Of a DNA stretch of 60,459 nt, positions 24,314 through 33,434 are shown one piece after another. Source of the DNA: Bradyrhizobium sp. NAS96.2 (GTDB taxonomy: Bacteria; Pseudomonadota; Alphaproteobacteria; Rhizobiales; Xanthobacteraceae). The DNA is taken from positions 1 through 60,459 of the forward strand of contig NZ_LGHK01000030.1 in NCBI RefSeq assembly GCF_001908235.1, written 5' to 3'. The notes under the pieces are model-generated. The model saw only the letters and a list, made by a program, of their open reading frames with translations, was not told the DNA's origin and made no database searches. Numbering within the stretch: the first letter of the stretch is position 1; the number at the start of each line of letters is the position of its first letter. Made by a program: the position numbers and the translations under genes.

Positions 24314-25480
24314 TCACGCGCTGCGGAACGGCAGCGGCGGACCTTCGAGCCTGCGCAGGCCCGGTTCGCGCCGCTCCAGCCACCAGCCATACTGCTTCGG
24401 CCAGGATGCAAACACTTCGCCGCTTCCGCCGCCAAGCGCAAGCTCGGCATGCAGCGGCCAGTTCGGATCGAACAGCGCCTCGCGCCCGATCGCGACCAGA
24501 TCGGCATGGCCGTTTGCCAGCACATCCTCCGCCTGCTGCGGATGCAGGATCAGGCCGACGGCAATGGTGGCGACCTCGGCGGCACGTCGGATTTCGTCCG
24601 CATAGGGCACCTGGAAGCCATAGCCGCGCGGAATCCGCGCCGCGGTTGCCGAGCCGAGCAGGCCACCCGACGAACAATCGATCAAATCGGCGCCGCGCGC
24701 CCTGGCTTCGCGCGCGAACGCAATCTGGTCCTCGAGCGTCAGGCCGCCGTCGACACCGTCGACCGAGGAGATCCGCACCGCCAGCGGCCGCTCGGCAGGC
24801 CAGGCCGCGCGGACGGTCTCGATGATCTCGAGCGGATAGCGCATCCGCCCGGCGCGGTCGCTGCCATAGGCGTCGCTGCGGCGGTTCGACAATGGCGAAA
24901 GGAATTCGTGCAGCAGATAGCCGTGCGCGCAATGCACCTCGACGAACTCGAAGCCGGCCTCCACCGCGCGCAAGGTGGCGCGGCGCCATTGCTCGCGCAG
25001 CGCAGCGAGCTCGGCGACATCGAGCGCGTGCGGCATCAGCCAGCCTTCCTCCATCGGGATCGCGCTCGGCGCCACGGTCCGCCACGGCAGATCGCCACGA
25101 GCGTGGTCCGCCTCGTCGAGCGCGGCATTGCCGTACCACGGGCGCTGCATGCTGGCCTTGCGGCCGGCATGCGCGAGCTGGATCGAGGGCACCGCGCCAT
25201 TGTCCTTCAGGAAGGCGGCGATGCGTTCGAGCGGCGCGATCTGCTCGTCATTCCAGATGCCGACATCGCCATGGGTGATGCGCCCCTCGGCAGCGACCGC
25301 CGCGGCCTCGACCATCACGAGCCCGGCGCCGCCCTGGGCAAACTTACCAAGATGAACAAGATGCCAATCATTGGCGAGGCCGTTGGTCGCCGAATACTGG
25401 CACATCGGTGAAATCAGGATGCGGTTTCGGGAGGTCACGCCACGAAGCGTGATCGGCTGAAACAGAAACGGCTGCGGCAT
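24314..25480 (-). CDS. NADH:flavin oxidoreductase, old yellow enzyme family (YqjM type)
   Basis: A 388-residue TIM-barrel flavoprotein. The N-terminal segment NRILISPMCQYSATNG has the Cys of the YqjM class (residue ~26), which tunes FMN; AHAGRKAS and VEVHCAHGYLLHEFLSPLSNRR (with the HxxH substrate-binding histidines HCAH) are typical, and the FMN phosphate site is near VAIGREALFDP. It reduces activated alkenes with NAD(P)H. It is the first of two minus-strand genes, followed at 39 bases by the DapA-like gene; the pair may act in one catabolic route, which is inference. Confidence 0.92.
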   Translation of the reverse strand: MPQPFLFQPITLRGVTSRNRILISPMCQYSATNGLANDWHLVHLGKFAQGGAGLVMVEAAAVAAEGRITHGDVGIWNDEQIAPLERIAAFLKDNGAVPSIQLAHAGRKASMQRPWYGNAALDEADHARGDLPWRTVAPSAIPMEEGWLMPHALDVAELAALREQWRRATLRAVEAGFEFVEVHCAHGYLLHEFLSPLSNRRSDAYGSDRAGRMRYPLEIIETVRAAWPAERPLAVRISSVDGVDGGLTLEDQIAFAREARARGADLIDCSSGGLLGSATAARIPRGYGFQVPYADEIRRAAEVATIAVGLILHPQQAEDVLANGHADLVAIGREALFDPNWPLHAELALGGGSGEVFASWPKQYGWWLERREPGLRRLEGPPLPFRSA

Positions 25481-25684
25481 CGGGACCTGCGGTAGAGCGT
25501 GGTGGCGGAAAGTATGGCGGCCGAAAGCTAGGCGGCGCGTCCCGCAATCGCAAGACGCACGACAGCGCAGGCGGCAGGACCTGCACGCATGCAGCGCACC
25601 CGGGCGACAGCACGATCCACAAAACCCGCAACATTTGCCGCGGGATATTCACGCGGCTGGTAAACAGATTCCACTATCCCTTGA

Positions 25685-25728
25685 TGACTTTCAGTCATCC
25701 CCGGCTGACTTTCAGTCATGCCGGGGAT
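25685..25728. promoter_or_regulatory. Two tandem operator-like palindromes
   Basis: TGACTTTCAGTCAT occurs twice, at 25685-25698 and 25706-25719, spaced exactly 21 bases (two helical turns). Each copy is a small palindrome (TGACT-TTC-AGTCA). The second copy is further enclosed by ATCCCCGGC/GCCGGGGAT arms (25697-25728), giving a 14-base-pair hairpin. It lies about 46 bases before the luciferase-like gene and in the divergent region with the OYE gene. Either a regulator's double site or a repeat element. Confidence 0.5.
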
Positions 25729-25774
25729 CACGCCACGGATCGCAATTCGCATCGGACATGCCTACATTGCCGAC

Positions 25775-26794
25775 ATGAAAAAAATCGGTTTCCTCTCGTT
25801 CGGGCACTGGACGCCCTCCCCGCAATCCCAGGCCCGTTCGGCCGCGGACGTGCTGCTGCAATCCATCGACCTTGCGGTCGCCGCCGAGGAGCTGGGCGCG
25901 GACGGCGCGTATTTTCGCGTCCATCACTTCGCGCGCCAGCTGGCTTCGCCCTTCCCGCTGCTGGCGGCGGTCGGCGCGAGGACCAGCCGGATCGAGATCG
26001 GCACCGCCGTGATCGACATGCGCTACGAAAATCCGCTCTACATGATCGAGGACGCCGGCGCGGCCGACCTGATCGCGAAGGGACGCCTGCAACTCGGCAT
26101 CAGCCGCGGCTCGCCCGAGCAGGTGATCGATGGCTGGCGCTATTTCGGCTATCAGCCGGGCGAAGGCGAGACCGACGCCGACATGGGCCGGCGTCATGCC
26201 GAGATCTTCCTCGACATGCTGCGCGGACAAGGTTTTGCGCAGCCCAATCCACGGCCGATGTTTCCCAATCCTCCGGGTCTGCTGCGGCTCGAGCCGCTGT
26301 CGGAAGGTCTGCGCGAGCGGATCTGGTGGGGCGCTGGCTCGAACGCCACCGCGGTCTGGGCCGCGAAGCTCGGCATGAACCTGCAGAGCTCGACGCTGAA
26401 GAGCGACGAGACCGGAGAAGCCTTCCACATCCAGCAGGCCGCGCAGATCCGCGCCTATCGTGCCGCCTGGAAGGAGGCCGGCCACACAAGCGAGCCGCGG
26501 GTCTCGGTGAGCCGCAGCATCTTCGCGCTGATCGACGATCGCGACCGCGCCTATTTCGGCAACGGGCAGGAGGAAGACCAGATCGGCTTCATCGATGAGC
26601 GGACACGCGCGATCTTCGGCCGCGGCTACGCCGCCGAGCCGGACAAGCTGATCGAGCAGCTCAAGACCGACGAGGCGATCGCGGAGGCCGACACGTTGCT
26701 GCTGACCGTCCCCAATCAACTCGGCGTCGCCTACAACGCGCATGTGATCGAGAGCATCCTGACTCACGTCGCGCCCGCGATGGGTTGGCGCTGA
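25775..26794 (+). CDS. Luciferase-like (LLM class) flavin-dependent monooxygenase
   Basis: A 339-residue TIM-barrel protein of the bacterial luciferase family. The N-terminus MKKIGFLSFGHW is the first beta strand, followed by SAADVLLQSIDLAVAAEELGADGAYFRVHHFA and RTSRIEIGTAVIDM, which are characteristic. The domain uses reduced FMN to monooxygenate substrates such as alkanesulfonates, aldehydes or amines. An in-frame extension to 25718 is preceded by a repeat and is less likely. Diverges from the OYE gene and probably shares its control region. Confidence 0.9.
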   Translation: MKKIGFLSFGHWTPSPQSQARSAADVLLQSIDLAVAAEELGADGAYFRVHHFARQLASPFPLLAAVGARTSRIEIGTAVIDMRYENPLYMIEDAGAADLIAKGRLQLGISRGSPEQVIDGWRYFGYQPGEGETDADMGRRHAEIFLDMLRGQGFAQPNPRPMFPNPPGLLRLEPLSEGLRERIWWGAGSNATAVWAAKLGMNLQSSTLKSDETGEAFHIQQAAQIRAYRAAWKEAGHTSEPRVSVSRSIFALIDDRDRAYFGNGQEEDQIGFIDERTRAIFGRGYAAEPDKLIEQLKTDEAIAEADTLLLTVPNQLGVAYNAHVIESILTHVAPAMGWR

Positions 26795-27105
26795 ATCCAG
26801 CGGAGAAATGCAGCGATCCCCTCGTCACGGATCAGGACCCGCGGCGGCCGTCCTCCAGGGGGGTGTGGTTGAGGGCGGACGACCGGCCGCGGGCTTGAAC
26901 CGGCCATTCTCCGCCGGAGGTGAGCCGGTTCTGCCGGGCTAACCCCGGAACACGCAGAAACGTTCCGGCGGAACTCCGTTCTCAAACGCGGAGAACTACG
27001 GAAACATAACTGCGCGTTGTGAGAAGAACAGGTTGAGTACAGTTCGTTAGGCGCGCACGTTGCGTGAACAGATCGCCGTAATATCCCGGGACCCTCGCGC
27101 GAGGT
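26795..27105. other. Intergenic region without a clear gene
   Basis: These 311 bases hold no convincing gene. A tRNA-like stretch near 26880-26945 on the minus strand lacks proper acceptor pairing (see rejected items). A small stem GTTCTC-N7-GAGAAC is at about 26983-27001. Nothing else is recognised. Confidence 0.5.
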
Positions 27106-27282
27106 CAATCAAGGGTCCCGGTCACGCGTGCGGCGATTGAGATCGAGGCGATCGATACGCTCATCGATCCGCCGGTTGAGTTCCTGATCCTCGTTCGAAT
27201 CCCTGCCGCGCCGGGCGCGGACGACGAACACGCACCCGATCAGGACGACGACGGCAAACAGCGCGTAGTACCACCATTCCAT
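27106..27282 (-). CDS. Small membrane-anchored protein, 58 residues
   Basis: A short gene with one predicted membrane helix at residues 4-23 (WWYYALFAVVVLIGCVFVV) followed by a 35-residue charged, helical tail rich in Arg, Asp and Glu (basic and acidic alternation, RIDERIDRLDL). The frame is intact from ATG 27282 to TGA 27106. It resembles the small single-span proteins found near DUF3551 and other small secreted proteins in rhizobia. No function is known. Confidence rests on the clear helix plus amphipathic tail. Confidence 0.5.
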
Positions 27283-27324
27283 GCATCGATCTCGAATGAA
27301 CGCTCGCAGGGACGAGCGGAAGGG

Positions 27325-27576
27325 TCATCGTTCAGGCCTGGCAGGACGCCCCGATCTTGGCGCGTAGAACGGGTTCACCAGGCAGGTGGCCGGATTGCCC
27401 GCCATGCTGGCCTGGCACTGCTGCAACGATGTGAAGATACAATCCATTCGCTCGCCGAGCAGTTCCCCGTAAACATGCATGCAGACGGGATAGCGAGGGT
27501 CATACATTTGCGCCGATGCCGGCGTCGTCGTGCAAAGCGCGCCGAGCGAGAGCAACAGCGCTGCAAGCAACCTCAC
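27325..27576 (-). CDS. DUF3551 secreted protein
   Basis: An 83-residue protein with a signal peptide (about 22 residues, cleavage after ASA) and a short mature domain with three or four cysteines (CMHVYG, MDCIF, QQCQAS, ATCLVNPFY). The spacing fits the DUF3551 family, common in Bradyrhizobium. The start is GTG at 27576 with AGGAG seven bases upstream; the longer frame to 27729 runs through a tRNA gene and is not credible. Role unknown. Confidence 0.82.
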   Translation of the reverse strand: MRLLAALLLSLGALCTTTPASAQMYDPRYPVCMHVYGELLGERMDCIFTSLQQCQASMAGNPATCLVNPFYAPRSGRPARPER

Positions 27577-27669
27577 GTCTCGTCTCCTGCTATCGCCGCG
27601 AAATAAATTGCTGCTGCGAAATGCATTGTCTCGCCGACAAAACCATCGCGTGCAATTTTGCCTGAGGGC

Positions 27670-27743
27670 TGGAGCGGGCGAAGGGAATCGAACCCTCGTA
27701 TGCAGCTTGGGAAGCTGCCGTTCTACCATTGAACTACGCCCGC
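27670..27743 (-). tRNA. tRNA-Gly (CCC)
   Basis: Read on the minus strand, the acceptor stem GCGGGCG/CGCCCGC, a D-arm, the anticodon stem GCAGC/GCTGC around the loop TTCCCAA (anticodon CCC), and the T-loop GGGTTCGATTCCC are all present. The 3' CCA is encoded in the DNA. It decodes GGG. Confidence 0.97.
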
Positions 27744-27853
27744 GATCTCAATTGCTTGAGGTCGAACCCTGTGGGTGCGACCCGCCGGACCATAGCCCGG
27801 GCGGCGGTCGAGGATCAAGCGTGCAGTGACGCCGGTCGCGGCACCGCCGCCCG

Positions 27854-29374
27854 CTACTGGCCCATCCTCACCAGCACGTCATTGATGACAAAGGGCGCTG
27901 CGGCCGATGCATCGCAGCTCCCGCCGCGGGCATAGATGCAGGCTTCGCTGAAGCCGACGCGGGCACAGCTTTGCTGCGAAAAATCCGCCGGCAGATCGCC
28001 TGCGGCCTCGGGCCGCGCCAGGATGCGATTGAAGGCCGGCCTGGCCGCCTGCAGCAGCAGCGGCGGCAGGATCAGCTCGGCGAGCGGATCGGCGGGCTGC
28101 ACCGCATAGAGCGGCACCGGGCCGACCAATCGCTCCCGCCCCGGCAATTGCTGGAAGCGAACGTTGTAAAGCGCAAGGCCGCACATCTGCGGATCGCTGC
28201 GCAGTTCGGCGGCGAGCCGCGCTGCGCCGACGCCGCGCATCCAGTACTCGCGCATCCCGTCGCTGGCGCCGGCCATCGCCACCGACAGCAACGCCCAGCC
28301 GCCGAGCACGATCGGCAACGCCCAGCGGCGCCACGCGGCTTTCGCGCGCAGCCATTGCACCCAATCGGCCGAGCCCAGCGCCGCGACGGTGATGAACAAC
28401 ACCAGCGACAGGAAGACGAAGCGGTATTCCTTGTGCGTGATCAGGCTGTGGAAGACGAGGTTGACCAGCGCCACGGTCAGCAGCAGCGGCGCATGCCGCC
28501 AGCCGCGCCAGATCGCAGCAAGCGGCAGCAGGATCGCCACCGACCACACGGTCAGAAAGTCGATCAGATAGGCCGACGGCGGCGACACGCCGAATTCGAT
28601 GGCGCGATCGTGGACGAGGTTTTCCTTGATGTTCGCGATCAGCCAGGCGAACGGCACGGCGCCATGTGCAAGGTCGATCGCGGAGGCGAGCAGCAGCGCA
28701 ACGAGCCCGCCGGCGACCAGCGGAACGAGGTTTCGCCAGCGTGTCCAGCACGCCCCGAGGGCCAGCACGGCGATCGCCGGCGCATACTGGAAGCGGCAGA
28801 CAAAGGCGAAAGCGAGCAAGGCTCCGCCGATCGCGAGACGCCGCTGTGACGGATGGTCGGTGATCAGCAGCGCCGCCGGCACGATCAGCGCGGTCGCCAG
28901 CGGCTCGCCCAATGTGTGGGGCGCGAGCATGAACAACTCGAACCAGGTCGCGGCGGCAAAGGCCGTGACGACGGCATGGGTTCGCGAGATCCGCGCGCCG
29001 ACGAACCAGGCGCTGATCACGATCGACAGCGAGGCGCAAGCAGCGATCAGGCGCGGCACCAGGAAGGCGCCTGCGCCACCAGGCGCAATCGCATCACCCA
29101 GCGCAACCGGCCCGGCCAGCAATGTCGGCAGGAACCAGCCGCGAATACCCTCGCGCCATTCCCACGTCAAAATGCCGTCATGGCCGAGCATCCGCCACGC
29201 CGGCTCGAGATACTGAAAGACCTCGTCGGGATAGATCACGTTGGGCCAGACGGCGACCGCAAGGCGGATCACCAACGCCAGCAGCAGCAACGCGAACAGC
29301 GGGTGCAAACGCCGGCTGGCGCGCGCGACCATGGCAGCGCGGCCGGGCGCAGCCCCGGCGCTCGTGCTCGTCAT
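27854..29374 (-). CDS. Polytopic glycosyltransferase, GT22 (Alg9/PIG-B)-like
   Basis: A membrane protein of 506 residues from ATG 29374, with about ten hydrophobic segments. The first loop contains DEVFQYLEPAWRML and a later loop contains THKEYRFVF; the latter corresponds to the HKEERF motif of GT22 mannosyltransferases (Glyco_transf_22 family), which use a lipid-linked sugar donor. The first D/E pair is the likely catalytic region. A cell-surface polysaccharide or glycolipid role is inferred. The ORF begins 30 bases upstream at 29404, so the start is not certain. Divergent from the Ogt gene. Confidence 0.75.
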   Translation of the reverse strand: MTSTSAGAAPGRAAMVARASRRLHPLFALLLLALVIRLAVAVWPNVIYPDEVFQYLEPAWRMLGHDGILTWEWREGIRGWFLPTLLAGPVALGDAIAPGGAGAFLVPRLIAACASLSIVISAWFVGARISRTHAVVTAFAAATWFELFMLAPHTLGEPLATALIVPAALLITDHPSQRRLAIGGALLAFAFVCRFQYAPAIAVLALGACWTRWRNLVPLVAGGLVALLLASAIDLAHGAVPFAWLIANIKENLVHDRAIEFGVSPPSAYLIDFLTVWSVAILLPLAAIWRGWRHAPLLLTVALVNLVFHSLITHKEYRFVFLSLVLFITVAALGSADWVQWLRAKAAWRRWALPIVLGGWALLSVAMAGASDGMREYWMRGVGAARLAAELRSDPQMCGLALYNVRFQQLPGRERLVGPVPLYAVQPADPLAELILPPLLLQAARPAFNRILARPEAAGDLPADFSQQSCARVGFSEACIYARGGSCDASAAAPFVINDVLVRMGQ

Positions 29375-29579
29375 CGTTCCGCCGATCGTCCTTTGGAGCA
29401 GCATGCCGGCGACCAGATTGCGGGCAAAGCCTTTAAGATGCGTGACTGGACGATGCGTGACCGGACGTCGTCGAGGTCACACAGCGCCGGCCGTAACATG
29501 CTTAACTAAACGTCAAGATTTTCGGATGCGCCGGACCGCGACGATGTTATGCTCGCCCGCGTGGGGGGCTCGTGGCGTC

Positions 29580-30158
29580 ATGGCGGGGCGTGGGTACACC
29601 ATTTTCGACACGGCAATCGGCCGATGCGGCATCGCATGGGGCGAAGCCGGCGTGGCCGGTGTCCAGCTTCCGGAGCTCCGCGAGATCGAAACCCGCAAGC
29701 GGCTGTTCCAGCTCTACCCCGACGCGCGCGAGATGCGGCCGCCCGCGGAGATCGAGCTCGCGATCGAGGGCATCGTCGCGACCTTGCACGGCGGCGATGC
29801 TGACCTCACAGGCGTGGGGCTCGACATGAGCGGCATCCCGGCCTTCAACCAACGCGTCTACGAGACCGTCCGCAGCATTCCCCGCGGCGAGACCCGGACC
29901 TATGACGAGGTCGCGAGCGCGCTCCGCGCGACCGGCGCGGTCTATTCGGTGGCGCAGAGGCTCGGCCGCAATCCGTTCATGATCATCGTGCCCTGCCACC
30001 GCGTGCTCGAAGCGGGGCACTATCCCGACCGGATTTCACGGAACGGCGGCAGCATCTCCAAGCGGCGGCTGCTCTCGATCGAAGGCGCCCAGCCGACCAC
30101 CAGCAAGACCCTGTTCGACGTGCTGCTGCCCGTTGCACGGCCCCGGCCGCACGCCTAA
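29580..30158 (+). CDS. Methylated-DNA-protein-cysteine methyltransferase (Ogt/MGMT-like)
   Basis: A 192-residue DNA-repair protein. The active-site motif is IIVPCHRVL, with the alkyl-acceptor Cys; the downstream GRNPFM and a Asn/Arg in YSVAQRLGRNP form the DNA-binding wing. The N-terminal domain is a short ribonuclease-like fold. It repairs O6-alkylguanine by suicide transfer. ATG 29580 is the first good start (GGGG upstream); a longer frame exists. The next gene, an AraC regulator, starts ten bases after the stop. Confidence 0.9.
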   Translation: MAGRGYTIFDTAIGRCGIAWGEAGVAGVQLPELREIETRKRLFQLYPDAREMRPPAEIELAIEGIVATLHGGDADLTGVGLDMSGIPAFNQRVYETVRSIPRGETRTYDEVASALRATGAVYSVAQRLGRNPFMIIVPCHRVLEAGHYPDRISRNGGSISKRRLLSIEGAQPTTSKTLFDVLLPVARPRPHA

Positions 30159-30167
30159 ATCTCGGGT

Positions 30168-31007
30168 ATGACCCGAACCACGCTGTTGCAGCGCGATCGC
30201 ATCACGGTGAACGAGTTTCGCTGCACGGCGGAGCCCGGCGACAAGCCGTTCGCCGAGCAGTTCGCCTGCCATTCCGTGTCCTATGTGCGCAGCGGCAGCT
30301 TCGGCTGCCATTGCCGCGGCCGCTTCCATGAGCTGGTGGCAGGCTCGATCCTGGTCGGCCACCCGGGCGACGAATACACCTGCACGCACGACCATGTGGT
30401 CGGCGACGAATGCCTGTCGTTCTTCCTGGACCCGGAGCTGGTCGAGACGATCGGCGATCGCACATCGGTCTGGCAGGTCGGCTCGGTGCCGCCGCTGCCG
30501 GAATTGATGGTGATCGGCGAGCTCGCCCAAACGGCGGCAGGTGGCAACAGCGATGTCGGACTCGACGAGGTCGGCCACATCCTTGCCAGCCGCCTTGTCG
30601 AGCTGGTGTCCGACCGCAAGGCAAAGCCCCTCACCGCCGGCTTGCGCGATCGCCGCCGCGCCGTCGAGGCCGCGCTGTGGATCGACGCCAATTCGCATCA
30701 TCAGATCGATCTCGACGATGCAGCCGAACAGGCCGGGTTGAGCACCTTCCATTTCCTGCGGCTGTTTTCTGCCGTGCTCGGCGTCACCCCGCATCAATAT
30801 CTCGTGCGCTCGCGGCTGCGCCATGCGGCGCGGCGGCTGGTGGATGACGACAGCCCGGTCACCGACATCGCCTATGGTGTCGGATTCGGAGATCTCTCCA
30901 ATTTCGTGCGCAGCTTCCACCGCGCCGCCGGCGCCTCGCCGCTCAAGTTCCGCCAAGCCTCGCGCGGCGACCGCAAGATTCTCCAAGAACGCCTTGCGCT
31001 GCAATAG
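30168..31007 (+). CDS. AraC-family regulator
   Basis: A 279-residue protein with a cupin-like N-terminal domain ([27 protein letters not shown]) and a C-terminal double helix-turn-helix of the AraC type (about residues 175-270, [32 protein letters not shown] and [28 protein letters not shown]). It starts ten bases after the Ogt gene; a role in alkylation response resembles the Ada arrangement in which an AraC domain and MGMT are fused, but here they are separate genes. Its ligand is unknown. Confidence 0.9.
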   Translation: MTRTTLLQRDRITVNEFRCTAEPGDKPFAEQFACHSVSYVRSGSFGCHCRGRFHELVAGSILVGHPGDEYTCTHDHVVGDECLSFFLDPELVETIGDRTSVWQVGSVPPLPELMVIGELAQTAAGGNSDVGLDEVGHILASRLVELVSDRKAKPLTAGLRDRRRAVEAALWIDANSHHQIDLDDAAEQAGLSTFHFLRLFSAVLGVTPHQYLVRSRLRHAARRLVDDDSPVTDIAYGVGFGDLSNFVRSFHRAAGASPLKFRQASRGDRKILQERLALQ

Positions 31008-31063
31008 CTAGGCTTCTCCAGTCCGCGCGTCCGTCGACGCGCCCAGCGACTGGAGACCTCATC

Positions 31064-31423
31064 ATGTACGACCATATCGGATTGCGCGTCGCCGATCTCG
31101 ACGCCAGCGTGCGCTTCTACACCGCGGTGCTGGCGCCGCTCGGCTTCGTGCTGTGCTCGCGCGACGACAGCGGCGCGGGCTTCGGCCCGAAGGGCGAGCC
31201 CGCGCTCTGGCTGCATCTGCACAAGGGCAAGGCGCAAAGCGGCACCCACATCGCGTTCCGCGCGCCGAGCCACGAGGCGATCAAGACATTTCATACCGAA
31301 GGCCTGAAGGCCGGCGGCAAGGACAACGGCGCGGCGGGCCATCGCAAGGACTACAGCCCGACCTACTACGCGGCGTTCCTGCTCGACCCCGATGGCAACA
31401 ATGTCGAGGCGGTGAGCACCTAG
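31064..31423 (+). CDS. VOC-family (glyoxalase/bleomycin resistance) protein
   Basis: A 119-residue single VOC domain. The first strand MYDHIGLRVADLD with a His and the final strand PDGNNVEAVST, with Glu, place the metal-binding residues of the family. It could be a lyase, dioxygenase or antibiotic-binding protein. ATG 31064 follows the AraC gene by 56 bases, with the same strand. No specific substrate is indicated. Confidence 0.85.
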   Translation: MYDHIGLRVADLDASVRFYTAVLAPLGFVLCSRDDSGAGFGPKGEPALWLHLHKGKAQSGTHIAFRAPSHEAIKTFHTEGLKAGGKDNGAAGHRKDYSPTYYAAFLLDPDGNNVEAVST

Positions 31424-31442
31424 GTGCACGCCACGATCTCCG

Positions 31443-31528
31443 CCGTCATTGCGAGGAGCGAAGCGACGAAGCAATCCATACTTCACTCAGCTGCGGCATG
31501 GATTGCTTCGCTTCGCTCGTAATGACGG
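31443..31528. repeat. REP-type palindrome (CCGTCATTGCGAG family), copy 1
   Basis: Arms starting CCGTCATTGCGAG and ending AATGACGG pair over about 40 bases with a short loop around the CTCAGCTGCGG segment. A second, similar copy lies at 55123-55210. This is a common dispersed palindrome in rhizobial genomes and sits in the gap between a VOC gene and an SRPBCC gene. Confidence 0.85.
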
Positions 31529-31556
31529 CAAACTCAAATAGCAAGGACCCACTCCC

Positions 31557-31973
31557 ATGGCCTCCATTCAAAAAGACATCCCGATCGACGCGCCGGCCGA
31601 CCACGTCTGGGACGCGCTGCGCGATTTCGGCGCACTGCATACGCGGCTGGTGCCGGGCTTCGTCACCGACACGCAGCTCGACGGCGACGTCCGTACCGTC
31701 ACTTTCAGTAACGGCACCGTGGCGCGCGAGACGATGGTCGATTGCGACGACAAGCGGCGACGGCTGGTCTATGCGATCACCAGCGAGCGGTTGAAACAGC
31801 ATTCCGCCTCGGTGCAGGTGTTCGTCGAAAGCGATGCGCGCTGCCGGGTGGTGTGGATCGCCGATGTGCTGCCGCACGAGATCGCGCCCTACATGGACGC
31901 GCAAATGGACCTCGGCGCGGCGGCGATGCAGGCCGCGCTGGCGAAATCGGCCAGGGAGAAGAGCGCGGCGTGA
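31557..31973 (+). CDS. SRPBCC/START-like lipid- or ligand-binding protein
   Basis: A 138-residue protein of the SRPBCC superfamily: IQKDIPIDAPADHVWDALRDFGALH near the start and a C-terminal long helix (YMDAQMDLGAAAMQAALAKS). The fold makes a hydrophobic cavity for lipids, polyketides or small hydrophobic molecules. Role unknown. ATG at 31557 is preceded by the REP element, which separates it from the VOC gene. It converges on the MATE gene at its 3' end. Confidence 0.85.
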   Translation: MASIQKDIPIDAPADHVWDALRDFGALHTRLVPGFVTDTQLDGDVRTVTFSNGTVARETMVDCDDKRRRLVYAITSERLKQHSASVQVFVESDARCRVVWIADVLPHEIAPYMDAQMDLGAAAMQAALAKSAREKSAA

Positions 31974-31991
31974 CATTCCCGGTCGCGCAGC

Positions 31992-33434
31992 CTACGACAA
32001 CGCCGGCTGCACATCCGCGACCGGCGCGGACTTGCCCCAGCGGGTCAGGATCACGCTGAGGCACGAGAGCACGCCGAGCACGCCCATCGAGGCGGCGGCG
32101 AGTGCGAAGAAGTTTTGCGCGCTCGCCTCATCCGTCGACAGCCACCAGCCGCCGGTGCCGATGAAGATCAGCCGCGCGGTCTGCGCCAGCACCGGGCCCA
32201 GCACCTTCGCGGCACCCTGCGAAGAGAAATACATCGACATCGCAAGGCCAATGAAGGCGTACATCGGCGCGGCGGTCGACAGATATTGATGGCTGGTCGC
32301 CCGCACATGCGGATCGCTGGTGAACAGGTTGACCCAGAGGTCGGGGAATACAGCAATGAAGCTGCCGACCACGCCAACCGACAGGAACGACACCGTGCCT
32401 GCGGTCCAGGCGATGCGCCGGGCACGCGCGACGCGTTCGGCGCCGACCGCCATGCCGATCATCGGCACCGAGGCGATGCCGACCGCGAAGGCGACCGAGG
32501 TCAGCATGAATTCGAGCCGCGCACCGATGCCGTAACCGGCGAGCACCGCGGTGCCGAACTGCGCCAGCATGTGGGTGAAGATCGAGATCGTCAGAACCGA
32601 TTGCAGCGGCGAGAAGCAGGAGACGGCGCCGACCCTGAGGATGTCGATGAACATCGCCCATTGCACGCGCAGCCCCTTGAGCTTCGGCTTGACGCGGGCG
32701 CGGCCCGAGAACAGATACCAGCCCATCACGCTGATGCTGATCGAATAGGCGATCAGCGAGCCGGCGGCGACGCCGCGCATGCCGAACTGCGGCACCGGCC
32801 CGAGGCCGAGCCCGAGCGTGCCGCCAAGCATGATCTGCCACACCGCCGAGGACAGGATCATGGTCGACGGCAGTTTCATGTTGCCGGTGCCGCGCAGGAT
32901 GCCGGCCATCGTGTTCATCAGCCAGGGCAGGATCGCGCCGCCGAAGAAAACCTGCGTATAGGCGATCGCCTGTGCCAGCACATTGCCGCGGCCGCCGAGC
33001 AGTTCGAGCAGGCGCGGACCGAAGATCAGCATGCCCAGCATGAAGGTGACGCCAAACGTCAGCCCGATCAGCAGCGCATGCATCGCCAGCGTCGAGGCGC
33101 GCTCGATCTCGCCGGCGCCGAGCGCGCGCGCGATCGCAGACGCGACGCCGCCGCCCATCGCGCCGCCGGACATCGTCATGGTCAGGATCACGCAGGGAAA
33201 CACCAGCGCCATCGCCGCGAGCGACTCGACGCCGAGCCGGCCGATATAGGAGGTCTCCGCGATCACGACACAGGTACCGGCGGAGAGCGCGATCACGTTC
33301 GGCCACGCCAGCCACAACAGCGTGCGTAGAATCGGCCCGTCGAGCAGCGCATTGCGCGCCGGCTTGGTCACCGGCGGCGGCAGCGGCCGCTCTTGTTCGT
33401 CGACAGGTATTTCGGCGAGGCCGAGATCGGACAT
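31992..33434 (-). CDS. MATE-family efflux transporter
   Basis: A 480-residue protein with 12 hydrophobic segments. The two-half symmetry and the sequence ALSAGTCVVIAETSYIGRLGVESLAAMALVF are typical of the MATE family (NorM/DinF type), cation-coupled multidrug exporters. ATG 33434 has a GGAG site five bases upstream in the transcript sense. Monocistronic. Substrate unknown. Confidence 0.9.
   Translation of the reverse strand: MSDLGLAEIPVDEQERPLPPPVTKPARNALLDGPILRTLLWLAWPNVIALSAGTCVVIAETSYIGRLGVESLAAMALVFPCVILTMTMSGGAMGGGVASAIARALGAGEIERASTLAMHALLIGLTFGVTFMLGMLIFGPRLLELLGGRGNVLAQAIAYTQVFFGGAILPWLMNTMAGILRGTGNMKLPSTMILSSAVWQIMLGGTLGLGLGPVPQFGMRGVAAGSLIAYSISISVMGWYLFSGRARVKPKLKGLRVQWAMFIDILRVGAVSCFSPLQSVLTISIFTHMLAQFGTAVLAGYGIGARLEFMLTSVAFAVGIASVPMIGMAVGAERVARARRIAWTAGTVSFLSVGVVGSFIAVFPDLWVNLFTSDPHVRATSHQYLSTAAPMYAFIGLAMSMYFSSQGAAKVLGPVLAQTARLIFIGTGGWWLSTDEASAQNFFALAAASMGVLGVLSCLSVILTRWGKSAPVADVQPALS

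Noticed and set aside
23417..25411. 664-codon plus-strand open frame opposite the DapA-like and OYE genes
   Set aside because: Arg/His/Ala/Gly-biased shadow translation; the minus-strand genes have recognisable catalytic motifs.
25528..25752. 74-codon frame between the OYE and luciferase-like genes
   Set aside because: It overlaps the operator-like repeats and its translation shows no protein-like features.
26880..26945. tRNA-like sequence on the minus strand
   Set aside because: It has a T-loop-like GGTTCAAGCCC and a possible D-arm, but acceptor and anticodon stems do not pair properly.
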